Positions 18,495 to 28,386 of a stretch of DNA of 64,000 bases are shown here, piece by piece. Origin of the DNA: G963676095 sp963676095 (GTDB taxonomy: Bacteria > Bacteroidota > Bacteroidia > Bacteroidales > Prolixibacteraceae); assembly GCA_963676095.1 (NCBI GenBank), contig OY781040.1, positions 4,340,001 through 4,404,000 of the forward strand, read 5' to 3'. A program made the translations under genes and the position numbers. The number at the start of each line of letters is the position of its first letter. The stretch's first letter is position 1. A model generated the notes under the pieces. That model worked only from the letters and a program-made list of their open reading frames with translations, did no database searches and was not told where the DNA came from.

Positions 18495-19819
18495 GCTCTG
18501 ATTATTTCTGTGGTTCCTGTAGTTCCTTTTGTTTGAGGCTACGCCGTTTGAGTGTTTGATACTTCGTTGTTTTTAAACTGAACGCGAAGACGCGAAGACA
18601 CAAAAAATGGTTTCTGTTGTTAATATGGTTAACATTGTTACTGTTTGAGGCTACGCCGTTTGAGTGTTTGATACTTCGTTGTTTGACAAAACTGAACGCG
18701 AAGACGCTAAGACGCGGAAAATGATTTCTGTTGTTAATATGGTTAACATTGTTGGTCGGTTCCCGTTCTCGATGCTCTTCTCCCAATTCCTTCATTCAAT
18801 CATTCTTTCATTCACCAGTTCACTAATTCACCAGTTCTCAATGTTCTTCAGCCCCGACAGCGAAGCGTCAAACAATCGAACTGTCCAAACTATTCGAACA
18901 TTTATTGTTTTAATCTGTGTTTATCCGTGTTATCTGTGGTGAACATTCAAGACGCGGAAAATGGTTCCTATTGTTAATATGGTTAACATGGTTGGTCGGT
19001 TCCCGTTCTCGATGCTCTTCTCCCAATTCCTTCATTCAATCATTCTTTCATTCACCAGCTCACTAATTCATCAGTTCTCAATGTTCTTCAGCCCCGACAG
19101 CGAAGCGTCAAACAATCGAACTGTCCAAACTATTCGAACATTTATTGTTTTAATCTGTGTTTATCCGTGTTATCTGTGGTGAACTTTTAAGACGCGGAAA
19201 ATGGTTCCTATTGTTAATATGGTTAACATTGTTGGTCGGTTCCCGTTCTCGATGCTCTTCTCCCAATTCCTTCATTCAATCATTCTTTCATTCACCAGTT
19301 CACTAATTCATCAGTTCTCAATGTTCTTCAGCCCCGACAGCGAAGCGTCAAACAATCGAACATTCAAACCTTCAAACATTTATTGTTCCTGTTGTTTGAG
19401 GCTACGCCGCTTGAGTGTTGTTTCAGTTCCCATGACTTTGGTTTTCTTTTCATTCTCTCATCCTCTAATTCCATCATTCACTAATTCACCAGTCATCCGT
19501 GGTACATCCATGCTATTAAGAGGATCATGATCGCCGGAAATAACCAGGCAGAAGTGCCGTCTGTAAATAGCAAGTTACCTAAAATCAGATTTATCTTGTT
19601 CATAGGTTTTTGGACTTGTTAATACTGAAATTAAAGACGCGAGACTGAATACGAAGGCACAAAGACACAAAATTAATTCCTGTTGTTGAGGGATCTCATT
19701 CCCTCATTCACCAATTCCCTCATTCACCAATATCCAACCGCGAAGCGTCAAACAATCGAACATTCAAACTATTCAAACATTTATTGTTTTAATCTGTGCT
19801 ATCTGTGGTGAACATTCCC
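18495..19819 (+). repeat. Periodic phrase-like repeat block R1, including a 240-bp tandem
   Basis: Non-coding block made of recurring phrases. A-phrases are octamers of the type ACGCGAAG/ACGCTAAG. There is a 9-nt phrase around TTGTTAATATGGTTAACA. B-phrases repeat GTTTGAnn around CTACGCCG and ACTTCGTCG. C-phrases are octamers TTCATTCA/TTCACCAG, and D-phrases repeat TCAAACnn after GCGAAGCG. E-phrases resemble ATCTGTGTTTATCCGTGTT. A composite unit is tandemly repeated at exactly 240 bp (starts at 18721, 18961 and 19201, the third partial). About 19510-19625 is not repeat-like. Open frames here only translate the repeats. Confidence 0.85.
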
Positions 19820-20824
19820 TCATTCATTCATTCCCTCATTAATCTTCACCACGGCCAGGCCTTCGCCGATGTTGATGTCGTCGATCAGCACGGTCGCCGG
19901 GGCAGTACCGTCCATATTGCCGCGGTAAATGCTGCCGCTGTTCAGTTGGTTGAGCCAGTAAACGGCGTCATCATCCGGCAGGAAAACCATGTTATAGGCA
20001 TTGCTGACTTCACCATCTGTATAAATGGCCTGCAGTCCGGTGCTGCCATCTGCGGTTCCCCGGTAAATACGGTCGGACTTGCCGGCCCCCGGCAGGGGAT
20101 TATCGACGATGAACAGGTCATTGCTGTCATCACTCACGGCCAGACCGTAAGGGCGGAGAAAACCGCTCCCTCCGGCATAGACCAGATCGGGCGCTTCAGT
20201 GAGTCCGACAGGAACACGGTACACCTGGGCATCGCGGTATTCCACCCAGTAGAGGTACCCGGCAGCCAGGCTGATCCCGATACCCCAGGCCCCGTTGATG
20301 CCGTCATCGGATGTAAAAAGGGTATCCACCGGGCCGCTGCCGTCAGCCGGGGCACGCATGATGAGGTCCTCGTAGGGTTTGGTCCAGTACAGTTGCCGGC
20401 CGGAAGCGTCGATGGCCAGTCCGATGGGGCCACCCCCCGCGCTGGAAACGGAATACAGGGTATCGGCCGGTCCTTGCCCGTCCCAGGATATGGAAAGGAT
20501 CTGCTGAGTTTCGAAATCCGACCAGTAGACCAGTTGTTTATCCGGGTCCACCACGACTTCTGAAGGGGCCGATTCCCATTCCCCCTGGTAAATCACCGTT
20601 CGTTCGACCAGGGAATCACCGTCGAAGATGGCCCGTTCAATGGTACGGTCGCCGGCACTGGCCCAGAAGATATAGGTATATTCCTTTGTCTCTTCCGGCA
20701 CAAACGGATCATCGTCGTCGGTACAGGCCCAACAGGTGAGGAACAGGACGAACAGCAGGTATGTTTTGCTGACAGTAAAACCGTTTTTTTTGTTAATCGT
20801 TTCTGTTGTTAATATGGTTAACAT
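19820..20824 (-). CDS. YWTD-type beta-propeller lipoprotein with repeat-derived ends
   Basis: A propeller lipoprotein of about 334 residues. A lipobox-like FLTCWAC is followed by an acidic stretch (TDDDD). The body repeats blocks such as GLAIDASGRQLYWTKP and GIGISLAAGYLYWVEY, the YWTD/LDL-receptor-type propeller signature. The only ATGs before the signal peptide lie inside the neighbouring repeat (20824, or 20851). The last residues (NEGMNE and stop) also come from the C-phrase repeat. The native ends were therefore probably overwritten by repeat sequence. It follows another propeller lipoprotein on the same strand. Confidence 0.75.
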   Translation of the reverse strand: MLTILTTETINKKNGFTVSKTYLLFVLFLTCWACTDDDDPFVPEETKEYTYIFWASAGDRTIERAIFDGDSLVERTVIYQGEWESAPSEVVVDPDKQLVYWSDFETQQILSISWDGQGPADTLYSVSSAGGGPIGLAIDASGRQLYWTKPYEDLIMRAPADGSGPVDTLFTSDDGINGAWGIGISLAAGYLYWVEYRDAQVYRVPVGLTEAPDLVYAGGSGFLRPYGLAVSDDSNDLFIVDNPLPGAGKSDRIYRGTADGSTGLQAIYTDGEVSNAYNMVFLPDDDAVYWLNQLNSGSIYRGNMDGTAPATVLIDDINIGEGLAVVKINEGMNE

Positions 20825-21310
20825 TGTTTCTGTTGTTACTAACCTGAACACTAAGACGCGAGACTGAACGCAAAGACATGAAGACGCGGAAAATTGTTTC
20901 TGTAGTTCCTCTAGTTCCTATTGTTTGGGGTTCAAGCCATTGTTTTTCAATTCACCAGTTCACCAGTTCACGAATTCACCAATAATGTGCCTATATGGTT
21001 ATTATTGTTTCTGTGGTTTCTATTGTTTTGATCTGTGTTCATCCGTGTTATCTGTGGTGAACATTCATGACACGAGACAGAACGCTAAGATACGAAGACA
21101 CAAAAGATGGTTTGTGGCTACGCCGTTTGAGCGTTTGATACTTCGTCGTTTGACCAAACTGAACACGAAGACGCGGAAAATAATTCCTGTTGTTGTTGGA
21201 TCCCATTCTATCATTCTATCATTCTATCATTCGCCACTTCACATTGTCCTTCCCCCAACCGCGAAGCGTCAAACATTCAAACCCTTCAAACATTCAAACC
21301 TTTCAGGCAA
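20825..21310 (+). repeat. Periodic phrase-like repeat block R2
   Basis: Continues the repeat family between two minus-strand lipoprotein genes. It contains TTGTTAATATGGTTAACA, ACGCGAGACTGAACGC, two CACCAGTTCACCAG runs, the ATCTGTGTTCATCCGTGTT phrase, a B-phrase (CTACGCCGTTTGAGCG) and a D-phrase (GCGAAGCGTCAAACATTC). No gene is present. The repeat phrase runs on into the 5' end of the downstream propeller gene. Confidence 0.8.
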
Positions 21311-21313
21311 GAA

Positions 21314-21354
21314 ACCGGGAACCGGGCAGAAGCTCTCTACTGCCCGTCCCCGGT
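21314..21354 (-). terminator. Stem-loop terminator after the TIG/YWTD lipoprotein gene
   Basis: On the minus strand ACCGGG and CGGGCAG arms pair with CTGCCCG and CCCGGT arms across a short internal loop, followed by TTTCTT. It lies about 50 nt after the stop codon of the 21405-22898 gene and just before repeat block R2. Confidence 0.5.
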
Positions 21355-21404
21355 AATCTTTGCAAATAAATTATGAAAGGGAATTATCTTTAGTCAGCCA
21401 AAGC

Positions 21405-22898
21405 TTAGTGAATATCCAGATCGAAATAAATAGGATAGTTACTAATACCTCCAAACAAGGTTTCCACTGAACCATCATCCAGCTTGGCTCGCATTACCTG
21501 GCCTTCCGTTTCACTGGTTGTCTTATTCAACCAGAAAAGGTACCCGTTGTCCAGGTCAATCTCGGCATCGGAAGGGCTGTCCACATTATCTCCAGATGCT
21601 ACAAAGGTAGCCAAGCTGCCAGATCCATCCAAATTTCCTGAATAGATGTTACTTGAGGCTGTCCCTGTCAGAGCGCCACTGTCCACAATATATATTTTAC
21701 TGTTTGTCTCGTCGATGGCCAGCCCGACTGGTCCGACCAATCCATCGCTGGAATCAAACAAAGCAGTGGCTTCTGCTTCAGAAGAACCGTTGATTGATCC
21801 TACCATTACCTGCATAGACAATGCACTTGTCCAATACAATTTATTCTCGGAAACATATAGTTTAACATTGTAATTAACGGGCCCGTAACTGGTCGAATAC
21901 AACTCCTTGAACTCAGTGGAAGAACCGCTCAGATTAGCACTGTAAATGTATTCATGGGTAAAGTTTTCATCAAAACTCAGTATAAATATTTTTTGATGGG
22001 TAGTATCAATAGCTATATCTGCTACTAGGCCTAACCCTTCATATAAGGTTTGCACCGCGCCTTCGCCACTGACAGGTGCTCTTAAAATTTGGCCTACCGC
22101 ATTGCCCCAATAGATATAGCCTCCGTCTGAATCCACTTCAATACCTTGAGCTGTTCCGGGATCATCATATAGTTTTGAAACAGCCGTCCCGGATTCATTG
22201 ATCACTCCTTCGTAAACGCCGTCACTGGATGTCCAGTAAACTGTTTTTACGCTGGTCGGGGTTTTGTTGACCGTAAAGGTGAGGGTATTGGTCGATTCCA
22301 CTTCGTTACGGACCACCTTGACCGTAGCGTCGCCGGTTTCCAGGCCGGTGGGGACTGTGGTTACAATTGTGGTATTGGTGATGCTGGTAATTTCAGAAAC
22401 TTCCACGGTGTTGAAATACACCTTTACGGTTGATGCGTCTTCGCCGAAATTCGTCCCGGTAATGGTTACTGCTGTGCCCGCGTATCCATTGGTCGGATCG
22501 ATGCTGGTCAGTTCCGGGTCGCCCAGGGAAGTATCGAGGGTAAAGCTCTGGGATGAAGTCGCCGTTTTTTCACCGACAGTGACCGTGATTGTCCCGTCGC
22601 CGGCCCCTTCGGGAACCTCGACGGTTAACTGGGTGGCAGTGGCTGCCGAGACCACCGCGCTTACCGGTCCGGTAAATTTAACCGAGTTCAGGGTACGGTC
22701 GGTCGAAAAGCCGGTCCCGGTAATGGTGACAGTTTCACCTGCCCGGGCTGTTACGGGATCGATGGAGGTAATGGTCAGGGTGGTCTCTCCTCCGCCATTG
22801 TCGTCGTCATCGTCCTTGCAGGAGGTGACAGTCATTAAAGCGCTGGTCAGTACCAGGGAAAAGATCAGGAAAAAAATGTTGAAAACTTGTTTTTTCAT
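21405..22898 (-). CDS. Two-TIG-domain YWTD-propeller lipoprotein
   Basis: A 497-residue lipoprotein with lipobox MTVTSC followed by a poly-Asp stretch, typical of surface export. Two IPT/TIG domains cover about 40-125 (ITSIDPVTARAGETVTITG) and 130-215 (LTSIDPTNGYAGTAVTITG). The rest (about 220-495) is a propeller with repeats such as YWTSSDGVYEG and GLAIDETNSKIYIVDSG. It lies downstream of a FecR-linked TonB receptor and a beta-helix lipoprotein on the same strand, and is probably a surface-binding partner of that receptor. Confidence 0.83.
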   Translation of the reverse strand: MKKQVFNIFFLIFSLVLTSALMTVTSCKDDDDDNGGGETTLTITSIDPVTARAGETVTITGTGFSTDRTLNSVKFTGPVSAVVSAATATQLTVEVPEGAGDGTITVTVGEKTATSSQSFTLDTSLGDPELTSIDPTNGYAGTAVTITGTNFGEDASTVKVYFNTVEVSEITSITNTTIVTTVPTGLETGDATVKVVRNEVESTNTLTFTVNKTPTSVKTVYWTSSDGVYEGVINESGTAVSKLYDDPGTAQGIEVDSDGGYIYWGNAVGQILRAPVSGEGAVQTLYEGLGLVADIAIDTTHQKIFILSFDENFTHEYIYSANLSGSSTEFKELYSTSYGPVNYNVKLYVSENKLYWTSALSMQVMVGSINGSSEAEATALFDSSDGLVGPVGLAIDETNSKIYIVDSGALTGTASSNIYSGNLDGSGSLATFVASGDNVDSPSDAEIDLDNGYLFWLNKTTSETEGQVMRAKLDDGSVETLFGGISNYPIYFDLDIH

Positions 22899-23250
22899 TC
22901 GAAATAAAATTTAATTAATTATTACTGTAGTTCTGTGCGTTGTGATGAGCCCAGCCTGGTTTGGGGGCAACTTTTTTGCCTGTTTTATGCCCGTATTGGA
23001 TTGCCTCCTTCGGATATTTTCCGTCACGGCCTGTTCCATCTATTTTGTTTTTTTGAATTTGCTTCTTGTTCCTGTTTGTTGCCGGGTTTTACCTATCACT
23101 TTCCTGAAGAACGCTTTCCGTTTTTATATCGTTAATTCCTTGCAGGTAAGGGGCAAAGTCCCCTTTAGGGGATTTAGGGGTGATCATCATTATCCGATGA
23201 TATTTATTTTATTACTTAAAATTTTGGTCATCAATCTGTCTTTTTAAATA
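22899..23250. other. Intergenic stretch, no supported gene; contains a short G/C-rich motif
   Basis: No gene is supported in this interval; the short open frames here show no family features. At 23155-23183 it contains the imperfect palindrome CCCCTTTAGGGGATTTAGGGG. I have the impression that similar motifs occur between genes in other Bacteroidota, but I cannot check this. Confidence 0.4.
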
Positions 23251-23284
23251 TCCCGGTCAGGGGTTTTGAGAGCCCTGGCCGGGA
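23251..23284 (-). terminator. Stem-loop after the beta-helix lipoprotein gene
   Basis: TCCCGGTCAGGG (23251-23262) and CCCTGGCCGGGA (23273-23284) pair over 12 bp with one mismatch. It lies about 50 nt beyond the stop codon of the minus-strand gene at 23331. There is no clear T-run, so termination is likely but not certain. Confidence 0.5.
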
Positions 23285-23330
23285 CTTAATCAGCTTATTT
23301 CAGGACAAAAGGGTTCTTGTAAAAGCAATA

Positions 23331-24827
23331 TTACCAGCTCACCCAATTATCTGTAATGTGCCAGTTGGCATTGTTGGAGTCGCTGGAATTTCCAAATGCG
23401 CCCCGGAAATCAACTTCGTCCCAGTCAAAGTCAGTGTCGTCATCCAGCAGACTATTGGAAAAGTCAGAAGATTTTTCCACTCTTGCAACAAAGCTGGGTG
23501 CCGAAGAAGTATTCCAGGCAGATAACAATAGCCCTGTTCGCATAGGAAGTGTTGGAAGGGTATAATTTGTTCCAGCTATAGATGCATTCAGACATTCATT
23601 GCCAGAAACACTGGAAAAACCGGTAGCATTTGTACTATCAGATGAAAAGCTGTTAAATGTAGGATAGACCAGTGTTGTCCCTTCAATGCTGAGTAGGTTG
23701 TCGAAGTCTCCCGGATTTTCAAAATACACCTGGGCATAGGGATATCCGGCAATAATCGAGTTGAAGATATTCAAGTGGGAGTCGTCGCGGATCAATGCAC
23801 CGTACCTGTAGTTAGCCAGTACTGAAGTCGAGCTCGGATAGATCGGACCGATCACCGTGATATTGCTGAATGTTCCATCGGTCATTGAGCTGGTATAGGA
23901 ATCGTCGGAGTCGCCATTGGATTCGAACCCGTTGATTGGTTGGCCAACGATGCTTTGTCCCGGAGTTTTACGGGAAATACCGAACTGGATTTTACCGCTG
24001 TAACCCTGGTCAGTATCGAAATCGTCGTCCATGTTCTGGTTCGCGATCAGGTATTTGGCATTGACGCAACCCCCGAAGAATTCGAAGGCATCGTCGTATC
24101 CGTAGGAAACCATGATGTGGTCGAGGGTAGTGCCGTTGCCCACACCGCCCATCGTTAGTCCGTTCAGCTCGTTGTCTGTCCCGATCACATGACCGGCATA
24201 TTCGATACGGACATACTGCATGGTCCCGGAATTATCGCTGTTGTAACTACCTGCCGGCAGGTCGCCATTTCCGTAGCGTCCGGTATTGTTAGGCGTAGGC
24301 AGTCCTTCGATGAAGCCCAGACCATCGGTTCCGGAAGGCTGCGCCCCGCCGGTAGCTGAAATATTGGCATCGGCTTTACCCAAAAGCACCACACCGCCCC
24401 AGTCACCGGAAGCCGGCGTGCTTTGGTTGGACGTAAACACGATGGGGCTTGAAGATGTTCCTACTGCATTAATCTGGGCGCCGCGTTCGATGACCAACGT
24501 TCCTGTAACGATATCGTCATTCGTTTGTCCCTGTTTTTCTCCTTTTATCGTGACCCCTGCATCAATTGTGATCGTATACCCGCTTTGGATCCGGAAATAG
24601 TTATGCAGAATATACGTATTCCCGTAAGTTAAGTGAATATTCCGGCTTACCGTTACATTCCCGTCATTATCTACGTTGTCTGTTCCTCCAGGTAGCCCAA
24701 GGTTAACAGTTGCCCGGGTGTCTGCTGCTTCAGGTCCGTTTGGCCCTGCGAATTCATCCTTATCGCTGCATGATGCTGCAAGGACAATAAGAGCGCTTAC
24801 AACAAAAAATTTTAACAATGTTTTCAT
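23331..24827 (-). CDS. Right-handed beta-helix-like surface lipoprotein
   Basis: A 498-residue lipoprotein with lipobox LAASC (Cys20) followed by SDKDEF. The sequence is built from short strands with G/N turns (ITIDAGVTIKGE, GTLVIERGAQINAVG, IVFTSNQ, DWGGVVLLGKA), as in parallel beta-helix proteins. Proteins like this are often found beside TonB-dependent receptors and are sometimes mislabelled multidrug transporters. It lies downstream of such a receptor on the same strand, so it probably works with it. No catalytic motif is apparent. Confidence 0.72.
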   Translation of the reverse strand: MKTLLKFFVVSALIVLAASCSDKDEFAGPNGPEAADTRATVNLGLPGGTDNVDNDGNVTVSRNIHLTYGNTYILHNYFRIQSGYTITIDAGVTIKGEKQGQTNDDIVTGTLVIERGAQINAVGTSSSPIVFTSNQSTPASGDWGGVVLLGKADANISATGGAQPSGTDGLGFIEGLPTPNNTGRYGNGDLPAGSYNSDNSGTMQYVRIEYAGHVIGTDNELNGLTMGGVGNGTTLDHIMVSYGYDDAFEFFGGCVNAKYLIANQNMDDDFDTDQGYSGKIQFGISRKTPGQSIVGQPINGFESNGDSDDSYTSSMTDGTFSNITVIGPIYPSSTSVLANYRYGALIRDDSHLNIFNSIIAGYPYAQVYFENPGDFDNLLSIEGTTLVYPTFNSFSSDSTNATGFSSVSGNECLNASIAGTNYTLPTLPMRTGLLLSAWNTSSAPSFVARVEKSSDFSNSLLDDDTDFDWDEVDFRGAFGNSSDSNNANWHITDNWVSW

Positions 24828-24923
24828 TTTGACAGATTCTTGTTAGCTTTGTCTTGATTTAACGTTAATTTTTTCCCGGATAACGCCGGGGACGTGACCC
24901 TTTTCAGGATGGGTCAGGGCCTT

Positions 24924-24962
24924 CCCTTCTGTTCGCCTTGGAACGGAAGGGATGTTTTTTTG
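24924..24962 (+). terminator. Terminator-like hairpin between receptor and beta-helix genes
   Basis: CCCTTCTGTTC (24924-24934) and GAACGGAAGGG (24941-24951) form an 11-bp stem with one G-T pair, followed by a run of T on the plus strand. The flanking genes are both on the minus strand, so the T-run faces the wrong way for them. It may block antisense transcription or act as an attenuating hairpin between the two genes. Confidence 0.45.
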
Positions 24963-25021
24963 TTTTTTTCTTTGTATCTGTTTGCAGTTCGTTCACAATT
25001 CTTTCATTAATTTATTCCTGA

Positions 25022-28000
25022 TCAGAACGAGAATGTCAGTCCCAGGTAGATTTTCCGGTCGGTCGATACATGGTAGGCATCGCCGATATCTGTGTCGCTG
25101 CCTCCGTTAAGCAGGGCTTCTTCGTCCAAGTGTTTTTTTCCGTCAAAGTCCTTGTCTAGCCAGCCGGTCAGGTCTTTTTTGAAGATATTCCTGATCCCGG
25201 CTTTCACTTTCAGGTATTTGCCGATCGGCTGTATGGCCGTAAAATCGAGCTGTCCGTGCGGATCCTGGTACAGATTGCCGTAATCGTCGTCGCCCACGTT
25301 TAAAAGCAGCTTCCCGGTGTAATTGTAATTCAGGGCCAGCTGCGTCCTTAATTTTGGATCGGTATAATACAAATTGGCATTTAAAATTACCGGCGACGAA
25401 CCGGTAAGCGGGCGTTCCGAATCTTCATTGTAAGTCGTCCACTGTGCTGTCGATTTGGTAAAGTAGCTTTCGTCTATTTTCGTATGGGTATAGGTGAAGT
25501 TGGCGATGACCGAAAATCGGTCGGTCCAGCTGATCGGGATAAACCCCAGGTTTTTACGGGCTTCCACCTCTATGCCGGCCAGTTTGGCCTGGCGGTAATT
25601 GGCCGAATACTGGGTGTACGATCCCTCCGATTCCCACTCAAAAGCTTCAATCGGCTTATCGATTTGTTTGTAGAATGCGCCGACAGCGATGAATTCGCTT
25701 TCCGAAGGATAAAACTCCCAGCGAAGGTCCGCATTATCGATGGTTGCATTCTGCAGAGTCCTGTTGCCCTGGTAAACCATCCCTTCTTCGGGTGAATAAT
25801 ATTCGTGAAACGATTTTTCGCGGGCAAAAGGACGGTCGAGCGTTTTGCCGTAACCGGCTTTTACCCGTTGCCGGTCGTCGATGTTCCAGGTCAGGTACAG
25901 GCTGGGGAGCCAATATTCCTTATACGTATCCAGTTTCAATGATGCATGCCCCCCGTCGCTTGTGGCGTAGATGAATTCGGTGATTGGTTTTTTGTCTTTG
26001 TCGTAAAGCAGGGCTTTTTCATATTCGTACCGGACTCCCCCGTAGACCTGGAATTTGTTGTTGGAAAACGATTGTTTCCAGGCCATGTAAGCAGCCGATA
26101 CATCCAGGTCGTAATAGTAATTTTTGTCGGTCCCGGAAATTTGGTCCCACTCGATCCCGGAAAGATCGTCCTGGTAGTTACTTCTGAATGTTTCGGAGAG
26201 CTGTTCCCAAAGCCGTGTCCCTGTCAATTGATTGATCGTGGAATACCGGATGGAACGATATAAGTGATAATCGGCTGATGTGGCCTTGCGGTGCTGGGTG
26301 GTGATCAGCCCGCCCAGTTTCAGCTTGCTGTTTGGTGCCAGGTCATACGTGTAATCAATACCGCCGCTCCGTCCTTTATCGACAGCCCGGAAAAAGGATT
26401 TGGAAGCTTTGCTCAGTTCAGGGCTTGAAAAAACCGACAGGTATGCCCCCGTGTCAAATGTGTAATTCTCCAGCAAAGGGGTATAGGCCCTGAAATAGCT
26501 TTGTCCGTAATGCCATTCCAGGTAATGCTTCCCCAGCCGGTGTTCGCCCCTGACCTGTCCGCATAAAATATCGTCGGTGGTATAGCCGTACCCCAGCCGC
26601 ACATCCTTGGCCAGCGCGTCGGAAAGCCATAACGAACCCGAATTGCTGTTTTCGTTTACGAAATGGCGGAAATTGGCGGCATTGGTGGCATTACGGTTTG
26701 CCAGCACGTTAACCGAAATTTTATGGTCCGGGTTCAGGATCACGTGAAGCGATTCGAGGCCGTTTATCCGGACTTTTTCGGACGTGATGCTGTCCTTGCT
26801 TTCCTGCCCGGTCGACATTCCCCCGGTATTCGGGTTGATATGGTTAAAATATTTCCTGTAAAGGGTTTTAAATTCGGTTTTGTTGGAATAATAAGCCGCT
26901 GTCAGGTTATTGATCCGGACCGGACCGATCAGCCACGAGTCGTAGTAATTGATTCCCCCGGAAATATTTCCCCTGTAAAATTTTTGGGTCAGGTCGTTGG
27001 TTTTAAACTGCCTGTATATTTTCATCCTTTCATCAGGGTACATCTCTTCATCGGGCAGGGAATATTTATCGCCCGCGTAAATGGCGGAAGGGAATTCGCG
27101 GGCGGAAGCCCCGGAGGCCAGCCAGTCTTTATTGTCGCCTATACTCCCCGTATAAAGGTCAGTAAAGCTATACCCCGTATTGTATTCGCCCGACAGGCTG
27201 ACCTCGATCCGGCGGGCAGCCTGGCTTTGCTTGGTTTCAATCTTAATAATGCCGCCGCCAAAGCCGCCGGGCAGTTCAGGGGCCGGCAGCTTGTAAATAT
27301 TAATGGAGTTAATCACCCCCGCGGGGATAATCTCCAGTGAAACGGCCCGCTGAAAATTTTCGGTACTTAAGATTTGCATCCCGTTGATAAAAGTCTGGGT
27401 GTAGCGGGGGGCCATTCCCCGGACAATCGTGAATTCGTTGAGCACGGATACCCCCGGGGCCCGTTTTATTACATCTCCGGCATCGCTGTCGAGGCTCTTG
27501 CTGATCTGTTCGCTGGAAATGCCGGTGACCATCAGGTCGGAAGCCCGGATGGTACTGATCAGGCTCGCCTCATCCATATTCCGGATCGGGGCGGTTTTTA
27601 CATCGATCCTTCCGACCACCTCTACCTCGGAAATATTCTCAGAGGCCGGGTTCAGCGGAACGTCCAGCAGCGTGTTGTTCCCGGACGTGACCCGGATGTT
27701 GGTAAATTTTTTCTTCTGGTAGCTCACGAACGAGGCCACGATGGTGTAGTTCCCGGGTTCCAGGCCCGAAAGGGTATATTGTCCTTTCATGTCGGTCGTG
27801 GTCCCGCGGGTCGTGCCTTCCACAATAATGGAGGCGCCCACCAGGGTCTCGCCGGTTACCGTATCGTAAACTTTTCCCCGGACCCCTCCTTTAGGCACCG
27901 GTTTTTCCGGTTTCGGGGCCGGCGATACCAGAATGATCCGGTCTTGTTCCTTGTATAAATATCCGTTGGAAACCAGCAACTGGTCCAATACTTTCGGAAA

Positions 28001-28246
28001 CGGGGTTTTATTAAAATTGCCACTGACCCGGATGCCGACATTCACTTCCTTTTCGTTATAGGCAAATGATACTGGAACGCTTTTCTTAATGCGGTTTAGG
28101 GCGTCCTTAAGCGTAATGTTTTCGAAGCGGACGGATACCAGGTAATTTTCCAGGTTATTGGCATTTGGTCCTGAAAATGTCCGTGAAAACGGGAGTCCGA
28201 CGAAAAAGCATAAAATTAATACTGTTCTGTAAAATTTAAATTGCAT
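25022..28246 (-). CDS. STN-domain TonB-dependent outer-membrane receptor
   Basis: A 1074-residue receptor. The signal peptide is followed by a secretin/TonB short N-terminal (STN) domain (about 38-95, SVRFENITLKDALNRIKKSV), the signalling domain that contacts FecR. Then come a carboxypeptidase-regulatory-like domain (about 122-200, GKVYDTVTGETLVGASIIVEG), a plug (about 225-340) and a large barrel ending in YLGLTFSF. The plug resembles classical TonB receptors rather than SusC, and no SusD is present. A FecR gene lies 140 bp upstream on the same strand and an ECF sigma gene lies beyond the Rpn block, which is the standard layout for surface signalling. The transported ligand is unknown. Confidence 0.9.
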   Translation of the reverse strand: MQFKFYRTVLILCFFVGLPFSRTFSGPNANNLENYLVSVRFENITLKDALNRIKKSVPVSFAYNEKEVNVGIRVSGNFNKTPFPKVLDQLLVSNGYLYKEQDRIILVSPAPKPEKPVPKGGVRGKVYDTVTGETLVGASIIVEGTTRGTTTDMKGQYTLSGLEPGNYTIVASFVSYQKKKFTNIRVTSGNNTLLDVPLNPASENISEVEVVGRIDVKTAPIRNMDEASLISTIRASDLMVTGISSEQISKSLDSDAGDVIKRAPGVSVLNEFTIVRGMAPRYTQTFINGMQILSTENFQRAVSLEIIPAGVINSINIYKLPAPELPGGFGGGIIKIETKQSQAARRIEVSLSGEYNTGYSFTDLYTGSIGDNKDWLASGASAREFPSAIYAGDKYSLPDEEMYPDERMKIYRQFKTNDLTQKFYRGNISGGINYYDSWLIGPVRINNLTAAYYSNKTEFKTLYRKYFNHINPNTGGMSTGQESKDSITSEKVRINGLESLHVILNPDHKISVNVLANRNATNAANFRHFVNENSNSGSLWLSDALAKDVRLGYGYTTDDILCGQVRGEHRLGKHYLEWHYGQSYFRAYTPLLENYTFDTGAYLSVFSSPELSKASKSFFRAVDKGRSGGIDYTYDLAPNSKLKLGGLITTQHRKATSADYHLYRSIRYSTINQLTGTRLWEQLSETFRSNYQDDLSGIEWDQISGTDKNYYYDLDVSAAYMAWKQSFSNNKFQVYGGVRYEYEKALLYDKDKKPITEFIYATSDGGHASLKLDTYKEYWLPSLYLTWNIDDRQRVKAGYGKTLDRPFAREKSFHEYYSPEEGMVYQGNRTLQNATIDNADLRWEFYPSESEFIAVGAFYKQIDKPIEAFEWESEGSYTQYSANYRQAKLAGIEVEARKNLGFIPISWTDRFSVIANFTYTHTKIDESYFTKSTAQWTTYNEDSERPLTGSSPVILNANLYYTDPKLRTQLALNYNYTGKLLLNVGDDDYGNLYQDPHGQLDFTAIQPIGKYLKVKAGIRNIFKKDLTGWLDKDFDGKKHLDEEALLNGGSDTDIGDAYHVSTDRKIYLGLTFSF

Positions 28247-28386
28247 AGAGACCTTCTTTTGATTTTATAGTTAGAATTTCGGGGTTCAGATATGTGTATG
28301 ATACTCCCGCTACCTTCTTTATTTTTAAAGAATTATTCCGGTTCGGTCCGGATCGGTTTCAGTCCGGATAGCTTTAGCCGGGCTGA

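Noticed and set aside
18664..19530. Open frames rich in HSIILSFTSSLIHQF-type peptides
   Set aside because: They translate the octamer repeats and recur in every block with the same phrases in shifted frames. No start-site or family evidence.
22935..23247. Two overlapping plus-strand frames between lipoprotein genes
   Set aside because: Hydrophobic, low-complexity translations without recognisable features, in a promoter/terminator region for minus-strand genes.
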